Below, piece by piece: positions 22,610 to 31,935 of a stretch of DNA of 64,000 nt. The stretch covers positions 1-64,000 of the forward strand of contig DWVP01000006.1 in assembly GCA_019120175.1 (NCBI GenBank), given 5' to 3'. The stretch comes from Candidatus Corynebacterium faecigallinarum (lineage in GTDB: Bacteria; Actinomycetota; Actinomycetes; Mycobacteriales; Mycobacteriaceae). The position numbers and the translations under genes were made by a program. Within the stretch, counting starts at the first letter, position 1. Each line of letters begins with the position of its first letter. The notes beneath the pieces are model-generated. The model was not told the DNA's origin, ran no database searches, and worked only from the letters and a program-made list of their open reading frames with translations.

Positions 22610-25600
22610 ATGCATCTGAAGTCGTTGACCATGAAGGGGTTCAAGTCCTTCGCGTCGTCGACGACCCTCAAGCTCGAACCGGGCATCTGCGCGGTCGTCG
22701 GACCCAACGGCTCGGGCAAGTCCAATGTCGTCGACGCTCTGGCGTGGGTGATGGGGGAGCAGGGGGCGAAGACCCTGCGCGGCGGCAAGATGGAGGATGT
22801 CATCTTCGCCGGTGCCGGCGATCGGAAAGCACTCGGACGCGCCGAGGTCACACTCACCATCGACAACTCCGACGGTGCACTGCCGATCGAGTACACCGAG
22901 GTGTCGGTGACCCGACGCATGTTCCGCGACGGTGCCTCCGAGTACGAGATCAACGGGGCGAAGGCCCGGCTGATGGACATCCAGGAGCTGCTGTCGGACT
23001 CCGGCATCGGCCGCGAGATGCACGTCATCGTCGGCCAGGGGCGACTGTCCCAGATCCTGGAGTCCCGTCCGGAGGAACGCCGCTCCTACATCGAGGAGGC
23101 CGCGGGTGTGCTCAAGCACCGTCGGCGCAAGGAGAAGGCGCAGCGCAAGCTGGTCTCGATGCAGGGCAACCTGGACCGGCTCCACGACCTCACCGATGAG
23201 CTGGCCAAGCAGCTCAAGCCCCTGGCCCGCCAGGCCGAGGCCGCGCAGAAGGCCGAGCAGGTCCAAGCCACCATCCGCTCCAACCGGCTGCTGCTCACCG
23301 CCGACAAGGTCCGCAGGCTCTCCGATGAGCTCAACGACGCCGATGAACAGGCCCGCGTCCTGGAGCACGACATCTCCGAACTCAAGGCGGACCTGGAGGA
23401 ACACACCACCGAGCTGGCGGTGACCGAGGAGGAGCTGCGCACCGCCCTGGAGGAGGCGGAGGCCGCGAAGTCCCTGTGGTTCCGCCTGTCGACCGTGGCG
23501 GAGAAGAACTCGGCGACCCTGCGCATCGCCGCGGACCGTGCCGCCGACCAGGGGAGCGAGAGCCAGTGGCGTTCGCCCAGCGGCCAGAGCCCGGAGGAGT
23601 TGCTGCAGCGCGCCGAGCAGGCCGAGGAGGAGCAGGCCACCCTCGACGAAGAGGTCGAGGTCGCCTCCGAACGCCTGGAGCATGTGCGCGAGGAGGTCGC
23701 CGAGCGGGACGAGGCCGCCCGCGAGGCAGAGCGCGAGCACATGGCCCAGGTCCGCGCGATCGCCGACCGGCGGGAGGGCATCGTCCGGTTGCTCGCGCAG
23801 CAGGAGGCGGTGGAGCAGCGGCGTATCGCGGCGCAGCAGGAGGTGCAGCGACTGGAGGCCGAGGTCGCCGAGCAGCGCGAGACCATGGCGTCGACCTCCG
23901 GCTCGGAGGCCACGGCGGCCGCTGAGGCGCTGGCCGAGGTCGAGGCACAGGGATCCGGGTTGGACGAGGCGGCCGAGCGCGCCGCCGCCGAGTCCGCCGG
24001 TGCGGAGCAGCGGGTGACCGATCTGCGCAGCACCGAGCGGGACCTGGAGCGCGAGATCGCCTCGTTGGAGGCCTCGGTGGAGGCGTGGCGTGACCGGTTA
24101 CGTCCCACCGACGGGGCGGCGGTGGTCGTCCGCGCCGCTGAGGCACAGGGCCAGGCCGTACCCAGGACGCTGACCGGGCTACTCGGGGTGCGCGATGGCT
24201 GGGAGTCGGCTCTCGCCGCGGTGCTGCCCACCGGACTTGTCACCGGCAGTGGCACCGGCGGCAGTGCAGATGGCTCAACCAGGAGCGCCAACGGAGACAA
24301 CACCACTGCGCAGGACGCCCTGGTCGCCGCCCTCGTCGAGGCCGGCGAGGGCCGCGCGGTGCTACTGGAGGCCACCGGATCGGGAAAGAAGGGTGACTCC
24401 TGGCGACTGGACGTCGCCGATTCCCTCGCCGCCTCCGGTACGTCCGGCACCTCCGGTACTTCCAACGGTCCCGACTGGTTGCTGGACCACCTCGACGTGG
24501 CCGAGGACATCGTCCCGGCCGTCACCGCTTTGCTCGTCGACGTCGTCGCAGTGCCCTCGGTGGCCCGTGGCCGCGAGGTCGTCGCCGCCGACCCGCGTCT
24601 GCGCGCGGTCACCCCGGACGGCGTGCTCGTCGGCGCCGGCTGGGTCGCGGCAGGTTCCGGTGGCACGACTCCGGTGGAGCTCGGTGCCCGGATCGAGCGG
24701 GCCGAGGAGGACATCGTCCACCGCCGCAGTGAACTCTCCGACCTTCAGGCCGCCCTCGGTGGTGCGGGCCAGGCGGCCGAGGAACTGCGCACCGCCGCCG
24801 CCGGGGCGACTGCCGCTGTCCGCGAGCACCGGACCCGGGTGACCGCTGCCCGCCAGCGACTGGAGGCCGCCGAGCGCACCGCAGCGCAGGCCGGACGCCA
24901 GTTGGAGAAGGCCGTCGCCCAGCGCGACGCCGCCGAGCAACGTCGCGAGGCACTGGACACCGAGGCCGATGAGGTCGCCGAGCGTCTCGACCGCATCGGC
25001 GTCGATGCGTCCGATCCGGACGGGTCGTCCGGTACCTCCGGGCAGGACGAGCCTTCCACCCAGGAACGCGACGCGACCGCCCAGGCGCTGACCCAGGCCC
25101 GGGCGATGGAGATGGAGGCGCGACTGTCGCTGCGCACCGCCGAGGAACGCGCCGGCAACCACCGTGGCCGGGCCGACGGTCTGCGCCGCCAGGCACGGCA
25201 GGACGCCGCGGCCCGGGACCAGTTCGAGAAGGCCGCCGTGAAGCGTCGGGCTGCACGGGAACGCGCTGAGGTCGTCGCCGCCCAGGCACGACGGGTGGAA
25301 CTGCGCATCCGGGACGCCCTGGACCGGGCCGAAGCAACCCGCAGCCGTACCGATGAGGCGCACCGCCAGTGGCAGGCGGCACTCAACGAGCGCAAGGACA
25401 AGGTCAACACCTTGACCCTGCGGTTGAACCACCTCACCGACACCTCCCACTCCGCGGAGATCGCCCGCAGCCAGGCGCAGCTGCGTATCGAGCAGGCGCT
25501 GGAGCAGGCGATGGACCAGCTGGGCATGAGTGCCGCCCAGCTGCTGGCGGAGGCCCCGGGCGAGGACTTCGACCGCGACGAGGCGGCGAAGGACCTCAAG

Positions 25601-26248
25601 GCCGCGGAGAAGTCGCTGCGTTCGCTGGGCAAGGTCAACCCGCTGGCGTTGGAGGAGTACACCGCCCTGGAGGAGCGCTACCGCTTCCTGGCCACCCAGC
25701 TCGATGATGTCGAGCGCGCCCGCACCGACCTGGAGGGGGTGATCCGGGACGTGGATGACACCATCCTCACCCTGTTCACCGAGGCCTGGAACGACGTCGA
25801 GGCGGAGTTCCCGAAGGTCTTCGACACCCTCTTCCCGGGCGGTGCCGGCCGGCTGGTGCTCACCGAACCCTCCGACATGCTGACCACCGGTATCGAGGTC
25901 GAGGCCCGGCCGCCGGGCAAGAAGGTTAAGCGACTGTCGTTGCTGTCCGGTGGCGAGAAGTCGTTGACCGCCCTGGCGTTGCTGGTGGCGATCTTCCGCG
26001 CCCGGCCCAGCCCGTTCTACGTCATGGACGAGGTCGAGGCCGCGCTGGACGATGTGAACCTGCGTCGGTTGATCGCCTTGTTCGAGGAACTGCGTGAGGA
26101 TTCGCAGCTCATCGTGATCACCCATCAGAAGCCGACGATGGATGTCGCAAATGTGCTGTACGGTGTCACGATGCGTGGCGACGGGGTCACCAGGGTGATC
26201 TCCCAACGGATGCACCCGGTGTCTGCCGTCAGCGCGCCGTCGACCTAG
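22610..26248 (+). CDS. smc: Chromosome segregation protein SMC
   Basis: 1212 residues, normal for bacterial SMC, the ATPase that organises and separates chromosomes, usually with ScpA and ScpB (not in this window). Walker A GPNGSGKSN is at 31-39. Long coiled coils flank a hinge around 510-690. The C-terminal head has the signature LSGGEKSLTALALL (about 1113) and Walker B YVMDEVEAALDD (about 1138). Short Gly-Thr-Ser and Ser-Gly-Thr runs interrupt the hinge region and the second coiled coil. ATG 22610 gives the conserved MHLKSLTMKGFKSFA start. The uncharacterised large gene follows 11 nt downstream. Confidence 0.96.
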   Translation: MHLKSLTMKGFKSFASSTTLKLEPGICAVVGPNGSGKSNVVDALAWVMGEQGAKTLRGGKMEDVIFAGAGDRKALGRAEVTLTIDNSDGALPIEYTEVSVTRRMFRDGASEYEINGAKARLMDIQELLSDSGIGREMHVIVGQGRLSQILESRPEERRSYIEEAAGVLKHRRRKEKAQRKLVSMQGNLDRLHDLTDELAKQLKPLARQAEAAQKAEQVQATIRSNRLLLTADKVRRLSDELNDADEQARVLEHDISELKADLEEHTTELAVTEEELRTALEEAEAAKSLWFRLSTVAEKNSATLRIAADRAADQGSESQWRSPSGQSPEELLQRAEQAEEEQATLDEEVEVASERLEHVREEVAERDEAAREAEREHMAQVRAIADRREGIVRLLAQQEAVEQRRIAAQQEVQRLEAEVAEQRETMASTSGSEATAAAEALAEVEAQGSGLDEAAERAAAESAGAEQRVTDLRSTERDLEREIASLEASVEAWRDRLRPTDGAAVVVRAAEAQGQAVPRTLTGLLGVRDGWESALAAVLPTGLVTGSGTGGSADGSTRSANGDNTTAQDALVAALVEAGEGRAVLLEATGSGKKGDSWRLDVADSLAASGTSGTSGTSNGPDWLLDHLDVAEDIVPAVTALLVDVVAVPSVARGREVVAADPRLRAVTPDGVLVGAGWVAAGSGGTTPVELGARIERAEEDIVHRRSELSDLQAALGGAGQAAEELRTAAAGATAAVREHRTRVTAARQRLEAAERTAAQAGRQLEKAVAQRDAAEQRREALDTEADEVAERLDRIGVDASDPDGSSGTSGQDEPSTQERDATAQALTQARAMEMEARLSLRTAEERAGNHRGRADGLRRQARQDAAARDQFEKAAVKRRAARERAEVVAAQARRVELRIRDALDRAEATRSRTDEAHRQWQAALNERKDKVNTLTLRLNHLTDTSHSAEIARSQAQLRIEQALEQAMDQLGMSAAQLLAEAPGEDFDRDEAAKDLKAAEKSLRSLGKVNPLALEEYTALEERYRFLATQLDDVERARTDLEGVIRDVDDTILTLFTEAWNDVEAEFPKVFDTLFPGGAGRLVLTEPSDMLTTGIEVEARPPGKKVKRLSLLSGGEKSLTALALLVAIFRARPSPFYVMDEVEAALDDVNLRRLIALFEELREDSQLIVITHQKPTMDVANVLYGVTMRGDGVTRVISQRMHPVSAVSAPST

Positions 26249-26251
26249 AAT
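26246..26251 (+). promoter_or_regulatory. -10 hexamer TAGAAT formed from the smc stop codon
   Basis: TAGAAT starts with the TAG stop of smc and lies 8 nt before GTG 26260, so the large downstream gene may have its own leaderless transcript in addition to read-through from smc. Confidence 0.45.
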
Positions 26252-26259
26252 AGTGACCC

Positions 26260-29200
26260 GTGAGCAACAGCCCGATCGCCGACCTGTCCGACAATCTTCT
26301 CGCCTGGGCATCCAGTGCGGAACTCGATCTGGCTGGCCGGTTGGGCCAGCTGCCTGTGGGGGAGGCGGACGATCCCGCTGAACCCGCAACGCCTGCCGTG
26401 TTCGTCGACCTCGACATCTCGGGGGACGAACTCGAAAGAATCACCACCTTCTACGGCACCTTCCTCTCCCGGCAGATCACCGCCGGGGCGAAGGAGGACG
26501 ACCTGCTGCAGATGTGTCCCGCCCTGACAGCGACGACCCTGCTGTTCCGGGCCGCCCGACTGAATGTCGTCGGTGAACTGGAGTCGGAGTTCTGGTCCGG
26601 TCTGGGCCTGGAGCCGACCGCGGAGCGGGTTGAACTCGTCGACTTCCGGGGGATCCTCACCCGCGCCGGACTGGATCCGATGGACGATGCGGCCGCCGGC
26701 CCGGACGGTGACAAGGGTCGCCTGTTCGCCCATGTCGGTATCGCCACCGACTGGGTGCCGGAACTCATCGAGCTGATCGACTCCCGCCGTCTCGACGGCG
26801 ATGCTCTGGACACCCCCGCCGAGGAGGCGGCCGCGGTGGTGGAGGTGCTGGCCGAGGAGTCGTTACAGGCCGGGCCGTTGTGTGCGGCGATGCCGACGCT
26901 GGCCGCCCGACTGATCGCCCAGGTGGTGCAGGTGGTGCGCCTGGCCGCGGAGACCCCCGACCACTGGCGCAACGCCTTGGCGGGCAACCCCGAGGTGACC
27001 ATCCCTCCGCTGCTGCTGGAGGACGTTGTCGAGGAGCTGCGGGAGCGTCCGGCCGGTACGACCGCCCGTCGCCACCGGGTCGGCGTCGGCACCCGTGAGG
27101 ACGAGCCGCGTCTGGCCCTGGAGCGGGCCCGGCAGCGGGTCGTCCTGCGTCTGCCGGAGCAGCCCTTGGACGCCCATCCCGACAACAGTGACAGCAGCGC
27201 CGACAGCGACAGCAGTGCCGACAGCGACAGCAGTGCCGACTCCGCCGACTCCGGCACTGCCAGTACCGGCGATACCACCAGCACAGTGGACGAGGTGCGC
27301 TGGCACGTCGACATCGAGGGCCGTCCAGCGGGTTTCCGGACGCGCCGCTCCGAGGCGCCCGGCCGTCCGGTGACCAATACCTTGGACATCCCGGTGCGCC
27401 GTCCGATCCGTGAGATCGGCGTGCGCGACCTGACCCACGGTGAGTCCTGGGTTCTGCCGGTGGTCGACGAGGCTGATCCGGTCCTGGTCTTCTCCCGCCG
27501 CGGTAAGGACCTCACTGACCGAGTCTCGCTGCATCACACCCGGGTGCTGGTGGTCTGCCCGGAGGAGTCCACCGCGGTGGATGCGGTGCGCGACCGGGAG
27601 CTGCCGGTGCTCGGCGAGTGGCCGGTCAAGGCGTGGGACGGCTGGGTGATCCGCGACCTGGATCTCGCTGGTGCGGTGTCCTTGCACATCGACCGCCCCG
27701 GGGTGGCGCGTCCGGCGATGGGCATGGTGCGCTGTGTCGATGCCCGGCAGCGCGTGTGGTTCCGCGAGCCGGAGGACGTCCTGCCGGCCGTGCGCACCCT
27801 GGGTGGGCTGAGAGTGCACTCCTCGAGCCTGCAGGCGGTGTTCCCCGCGACCGTGTCCGGTGCCCCGGAGATGTGGTTCCTGTCGGTGAGCTCCTGGGCC
27901 GGCCCGGACGAGACCGGTGAGGAGGTCACCGAGGAGGAGCCGCTGGAGGTGCCGGCCGAGGGCGGCATGTTCGACGTCTTCGACCCGGAGGCCTACGACA
28001 CCCCGTGGGTGGGGGAGTATTTGGTGCGGCTGCGTGGGCCGCGCAACGAGTCCTTCCGTCACGAGTTCGCCATCGTCGAGGGGCTGGACATCGAGGCCCC
28101 GGCGAGCCCCCGGTTGGGGCAGACCACCGGGTTGACCCCGGTGACGGTGAACCTGCACCCCGGCGACAAGCCGTTGTTCATCCCGCGGACGGTGGATGTC
28201 GCCGCCGCGGAGAAGTCGGTGCAGGTCATCGCGGAGACCGATGCCGGTGACGCACTGCCGCTGGTGGTGGAGCCGCCGCGGTTGCGGTTCCAGCTTCCGC
28301 TGGTAGGGGAGGACCCGCTGTGGCGTACCGAGGCGGTGACCGTCGCGGCGGTGTCGATCAACCCGTCGACCCGTTTCCGGATCCGTCCGGGCCTGCCGGT
28401 GGAGTCGCCGCGGCTGGTGATCCGGGACCGTCATGGTGCGCCGGTGCGCACCCTGCGCCTGGAGACGATCGACCAGATCACCTGGTCGGTGTCACTGTCC
28501 TCGGTGAAGGCCTCGTTGCCGCAGCTCACCGTGGGTTCCTGCGAGCTGGAGTTCGTCGCCGACGGACGCAGTCACAGTGTGCGTCTGGCGACCATGCACC
28601 CGATGGAGGAGCACAGCCTGTCGCTGGCGGATGATTCTGACGGCTCCACAGGCTCCACTCTGCGCATCACCCCGCCGGTGGACAGCCGGGCCTGGGTGTG
28701 GCCGCTGACTGCACCGTGGCTGTCGGCTACGGAGATCTCCTTCGTCGGCGGGGTGGCCGAGTTGCCCGCCGATCTGGTGGCTGCCGGTGCACTGAGTGTG
28801 CAGCTGTTCAACTCCGACCGGTTCAGCCGACTGCACGCTGCCGCAGCCCCGGGCCCGCAGGCGCTGCGGGTGGAGGCCGAGGGTTACGCCCGTCCCGACG
28901 ATGGTGGTCCGTGGACCCAGCTGGCGGCCTTTTTGGCAGGTGCCTCCGATGAGCTTCCACAGGGCACCGACGTGCTCACCGCACTGTGGGATGTTCTGGC
29001 CGGCTGGATGACCGGTGAGGCGACCGAGGAGGCGGGTGCGGCGATGCGTGCTGCACTGGCGCGTCACCCGCGGGAGGCACTGCGGGCGATGTCGCGGTCG
29101 CTGGTGCCGTCGTCGGACCGTCCGGCGCAGTTCATCCTGTCGGGCCTGGTGCATGCGTCATTGCGCGCCGATGCCCCGGACACCAGCCCCGGTGTCGCCT

Positions 29201-29928
29201 GGATCGCAGCACTGGAGACCCTCGGCGAGTTGGCCGCCACCGACGACGAGGACACCACGGCCCGCCGGGAGATCGGACGCCGACTGTCGGCGGTCGGCGG
29301 TGCGACGCTGTCGCAGACGGTGGAGAGCGGTCGGGACGCCACCCTGGAGACCTCCTGTATCGACGCCACCACCGTGCAGATCGCGCACCTGGCGCCGGAG
29401 CAGCAGGAGGCCCTGCTGGAGACCTTCTTCACTGGCTCACAGGTGGTGCCAGGTGCCCTGTCGGAGGAGAACACCCGACTGATCGCGGTGTTCGAGACCT
29501 TCCGGCACCGTGAGGAGCTCGGCCAGGTCCTCGCCGATCCGGGACTGTTGCGGGTGGCGCTGGCGCTGCTGCGTCGGATCCGCCAGACGAACCGGCAGCT
29601 CTACACCTCTGCCCGGGTGCGTTTCGACAAGCTCGACAACGTCGACACGGACAATCCGGACAACCGGTGGGCACTGACCCCGGTGATCAGCATGATCCTG
29701 GCGATTGCCGCACGGATGCACGCCCACGGACGGCTGGGTTCGCGCGGCCAGTTGGCCTCGGCGTACCCGGGGTGGGCCGAGCTCGCCAGGATCGTCCCGG
29801 ACCTGGTCACCGGCGACCTGGTCGCCGCCGACGCCATGGTTCTCGGCGTGTTCGGCCCGGACGAGGTTGATGAGGATGATCCGACGGACCCGGCCGATGC
29901 CGTGGTGGACGCGGTGATCCAGGACTGA
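26260..29928 (+). CDS. Uncharacterised 1222-residue protein between smc and ftsY
   Basis: I do not recognise a named domain. The first 300 residues are acidic and probably helical. A Ser/Asp repeat (about 308-332, from three 18-nt units) is followed by a long middle part, about 345-850, rich in short beta-like stretches (VRWHVDIEGRPAGFRTRR, WVIRDLDLAGAVSLHIDRPG, EYLVRLRGPRNESFRHEFAIVEGL, VTVNLHPGDKPLFIPRTV), suggesting repeated beta-sandwich modules. The last 350 residues look alpha-helical (MRAALARHPREALRAMSRSL, LALLRRIRQTNRQLYTS). There is no signal peptide, membrane helix or nucleotide-binding motif. It starts 11 nt after smc and precedes ftsY, so a chromosome or cell-division role is a guess from context only. 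Confidence 0.85.
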   Translation: MSNSPIADLSDNLLAWASSAELDLAGRLGQLPVGEADDPAEPATPAVFVDLDISGDELERITTFYGTFLSRQITAGAKEDDLLQMCPALTATTLLFRAARLNVVGELESEFWSGLGLEPTAERVELVDFRGILTRAGLDPMDDAAAGPDGDKGRLFAHVGIATDWVPELIELIDSRRLDGDALDTPAEEAAAVVEVLAEESLQAGPLCAAMPTLAARLIAQVVQVVRLAAETPDHWRNALAGNPEVTIPPLLLEDVVEELRERPAGTTARRHRVGVGTREDEPRLALERARQRVVLRLPEQPLDAHPDNSDSSADSDSSADSDSSADSADSGTASTGDTTSTVDEVRWHVDIEGRPAGFRTRRSEAPGRPVTNTLDIPVRRPIREIGVRDLTHGESWVLPVVDEADPVLVFSRRGKDLTDRVSLHHTRVLVVCPEESTAVDAVRDRELPVLGEWPVKAWDGWVIRDLDLAGAVSLHIDRPGVARPAMGMVRCVDARQRVWFREPEDVLPAVRTLGGLRVHSSSLQAVFPATVSGAPEMWFLSVSSWAGPDETGEEVTEEEPLEVPAEGGMFDVFDPEAYDTPWVGEYLVRLRGPRNESFRHEFAIVEGLDIEAPASPRLGQTTGLTPVTVNLHPGDKPLFIPRTVDVAAAEKSVQVIAETDAGDALPLVVEPPRLRFQLPLVGEDPLWRTEAVTVAAVSINPSTRFRIRPGLPVESPRLVIRDRHGAPVRTLRLETIDQITWSVSLSSVKASLPQLTVGSCELEFVADGRSHSVRLATMHPMEEHSLSLADDSDGSTGSTLRITPPVDSRAWVWPLTAPWLSATEISFVGGVAELPADLVAAGALSVQLFNSDRFSRLHAAAAPGPQALRVEAEGYARPDDGGPWTQLAAFLAGASDELPQGTDVLTALWDVLAGWMTGEATEEAGAAMRAALARHPREALRAMSRSLVPSSDRPAQFILSGLVHASLRADAPDTSPGVAWIAALETLGELAATDDEDTTARREIGRRLSAVGGATLSQTVESGRDATLETSCIDATTVQIAHLAPEQQEALLETFFTGSQVVPGALSEENTRLIAVFETFRHREELGQVLADPGLLRVALALLRRIRQTNRQLYTSARVRFDKLDNVDTDNPDNRWALTPVISMILAIAARMHAHGRLGSRGQLASAYPGWAELARIVPDLVTGDLVAADAMVLGVFGPDEVDEDDPTDPADAVVDAVIQD
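27187..27240 (+). repeat. 18-nt tandem repeat in the large uncharacterised gene
   Basis: Three near-perfect copies of an 18-nt unit (AGCGACAGCAGTGCCGAC) encoding Ser-Asp-Ser-Ser-Ala-Asp. It forms a flexible acidic linker between the helical N-terminal region and the beta-rich middle. Confidence 0.85.
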
Positions 29929-30022
29929 CGTGGTCCCCGGGGATACCCGGGGCTACTGGTTACCGGAGGTTGCTGCCCCCTCCCGGCACACGGTGGTGCC
30001 CTGATCTGATTCACTGGTGGGC

Positions 30023-31732
30023 ATGAACCCGATTATCTGGATAGTCATAGCTGTTGTCGCGGTGCTCGTGATCGCGGCACTCCTGGTGATGCTCGGTATT
30101 CGCCGGGGTAAGCAGAAGGAGATCTCCTTCGAGAAGCCGGCCGAGCAGATCGAGGAGAAGAAGCCGACCTCCGGCAACTACCAGGCGCAGGGGGGATTCA
30201 ACTTCAGCGCCGGCTCGGCCGGGGTGAAGGAGCCGGAGCTGCTCGACGGGCAGAAGCTCGACGAGCCGAAGACACCGGTGGTGCCTCCGGCGGCGACGCC
30301 CGAGCCTGCTCCGAAGCCAGCGCCGGAGCCCGAGAAGGAAGCGCCGTCTGCTCCGGAGGTACCGGAACCGGCGGTGACCCCGCCGACCCCGGAGCCTGCA
30401 GAAGAGCAGGAGCCGGAGGCTGAGGCTGAGCCGGAGGTACAGGCCGAGCCGGAGACCGCTGAGGCCGAGCCGGAAGCAGAGACCGAGACCACCGAAGCTG
30501 CGGCGGAGCCGGAGGCTGTTGAGGTTGAGCCCGAGGCTGAGCCGGAGTCTGCTGAGGAAGAGGAAGCGGCCGAAGAAGAGGCAGAGGAAGAGCCGGAGGC
30601 CGAAGCGGAGGTCGAGCCGGAGACTTCCGGGCCCGAGGCAGCAGCACCTGTCGTCACGCAGAAGCCCGCCCCGACTCCCGAGCCCGCTGCGGAGTCTGAG
30701 CCGGAGCCGGAGCAGGAACCTGAGGCCGACGCTGAACCCGCCTCCGAGCCCGAGCCCGAGGCCGAGCCCGAGCCCGCAGCTGAGCCGGCACCGGCGAAGT
30801 CCGAGGACATCGCGCCGGTCGAGGGCCGTCTGGGCCGACTGCGTGGCAACCTGTCGAAGTCGCAGAACGTCATCGGACGCGGCGTCCTCGGTATTCTCTC
30901 CGCCGGCGACCTCGACGAGGACGCCTGGGAGGAGATCGAGGACACCCTGATCATGGCGGACCTCGGTACCAAGACCACTGTCGCCGTCGTCGAGAAGCTG
31001 CGCGACCGGATCGCCAACGAGGGCGTCGAGAGCGAGGCTCAGGCCCGTGCGATGCTGCGCGAGTGCCTCATCGAGGCGGCCCGACCGGACCTGGACCGCT
31101 CCATCCACGCCATGCCGTACGAGGGCAAGCCCGCCGTCATCATGGTCGTCGGTGTCAACGGCACCGGTAAGACCACCACCACCGGCAAGCTGTCCCGCGT
31201 GCTGGTGGGCATGGGCCACAGCGTCCTGCTCGGCGCGGCGGACACCTTCCGCGCCGCAGCCGCCGACCAGCTGGAGACCTGGGGACGCCGCGTCGGCGCG
31301 AACACGGTGCGTGGCGCCGAGGGCGCCGACCCCGCCTCCGTCGCCTTCGACGCCGTCGCCCGTGGTGTGGAGGACGGGGTGGACGTCGTCCTGGTCGACA
31401 CTGCTGGACGTCTGCACACCTCTGTCGGCCTGATGGACCAGCTGGGCAAGGTCAAGCGTGTGGTCGAGAAGAAGGCCAAGGTCGACGAGGTCCTGCTGGT
31501 GCTCGATGCGACCGTCGGACAGAACGGCCTGGTCCAGGCCCGGATGTTCCGTGACGTCGTGGACATCACCGGTGTAGCACTGACCAAGCTGGACGGCACC
31601 GCCAAGGGCGGCATCGTCTTCCAGGTGCAGGAGGAGCTCGGTGTGCCGGTCAAGCTCGTCGGCCTGGGTGAGGGGGCCGACGATCTCGCCCCGTTCGAGG
31701 TCGAGGGCTTCGTGGACGCCCTGCTCGGCTGA
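30023..31732 (+). CDS. ftsY: Signal recognition particle receptor FtsY
   Basis: 569 residues. Membrane receptor for SRP-ribosome complexes; it forms a GTPase pair with Ffh. An N-terminal membrane helix (about 5-25) is followed by about 230 residues very rich in Glu, Pro and Ala (roughly 40-260), then the NG domain: GVNGTGKTTTTGKLS (G1), DTFRAAAADQL, VLVDTAGR, TKLDGTAKGG and GLGEGADDLAPF. The NG domain is complete. ATG 30023 is chosen over the GTG two codons earlier. A strong terminator follows, separating it from amtB. Confidence 0.95.
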   Translation: MNPIIWIVIAVVAVLVIAALLVMLGIRRGKQKEISFEKPAEQIEEKKPTSGNYQAQGGFNFSAGSAGVKEPELLDGQKLDEPKTPVVPPAATPEPAPKPAPEPEKEAPSAPEVPEPAVTPPTPEPAEEQEPEAEAEPEVQAEPETAEAEPEAETETTEAAAEPEAVEVEPEAEPESAEEEEAAEEEAEEEPEAEAEVEPETSGPEAAAPVVTQKPAPTPEPAAESEPEPEQEPEADAEPASEPEPEAEPEPAAEPAPAKSEDIAPVEGRLGRLRGNLSKSQNVIGRGVLGILSAGDLDEDAWEEIEDTLIMADLGTKTTVAVVEKLRDRIANEGVESEAQARAMLRECLIEAARPDLDRSIHAMPYEGKPAVIMVVGVNGTGKTTTTGKLSRVLVGMGHSVLLGAADTFRAAAADQLETWGRRVGANTVRGAEGADPASVAFDAVARGVEDGVDVVLVDTAGRLHTSVGLMDQLGKVKRVVEKKAKVDEVLLVLDATVGQNGLVQARMFRDVVDITGVALTKLDGTAKGGIVFQVQEELGVPVKLVGLGEGADDLAPFEVEGFVDALLG

Positions 31733-31759
31733 CCGCCGCGCGCCACAACAGCACAGAAT

Positions 31760-31811
31760 CCCCGGGGAATGTGACACATGGTTGTCACATTCCCCGGGGT
31801 TGTTCATTTTG
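31760..31811 (+). terminator. Rho-independent terminator after ftsY
   Basis: Perfect 17-bp inverted repeat: 31760-31776 (CCCCGGGGAATGTGACA) pairs with 31783-31799 around a 6-nt loop, followed by a T-rich TTGTTCATTTT. Lies 27 nt after the ftsY stop. Confidence 0.85.
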
Positions 31812-31935
31812 CGGTAACGCACTTGTCGCACCAGGGGAAATTTCTCTCGCGTTGACTGCTGGGTATGAGAGGTCCGGCGCACGGGTCGGACACTTTCGTC
31901 ATGTACGTCCCGTGAACATAGGAGAGTCAAGAGAA

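Noticed and set aside
31820..31935. AmtR box before amtB
   Set aside because: No sequence resembling the CTAT-N6-ATAG pattern was found in the gap.
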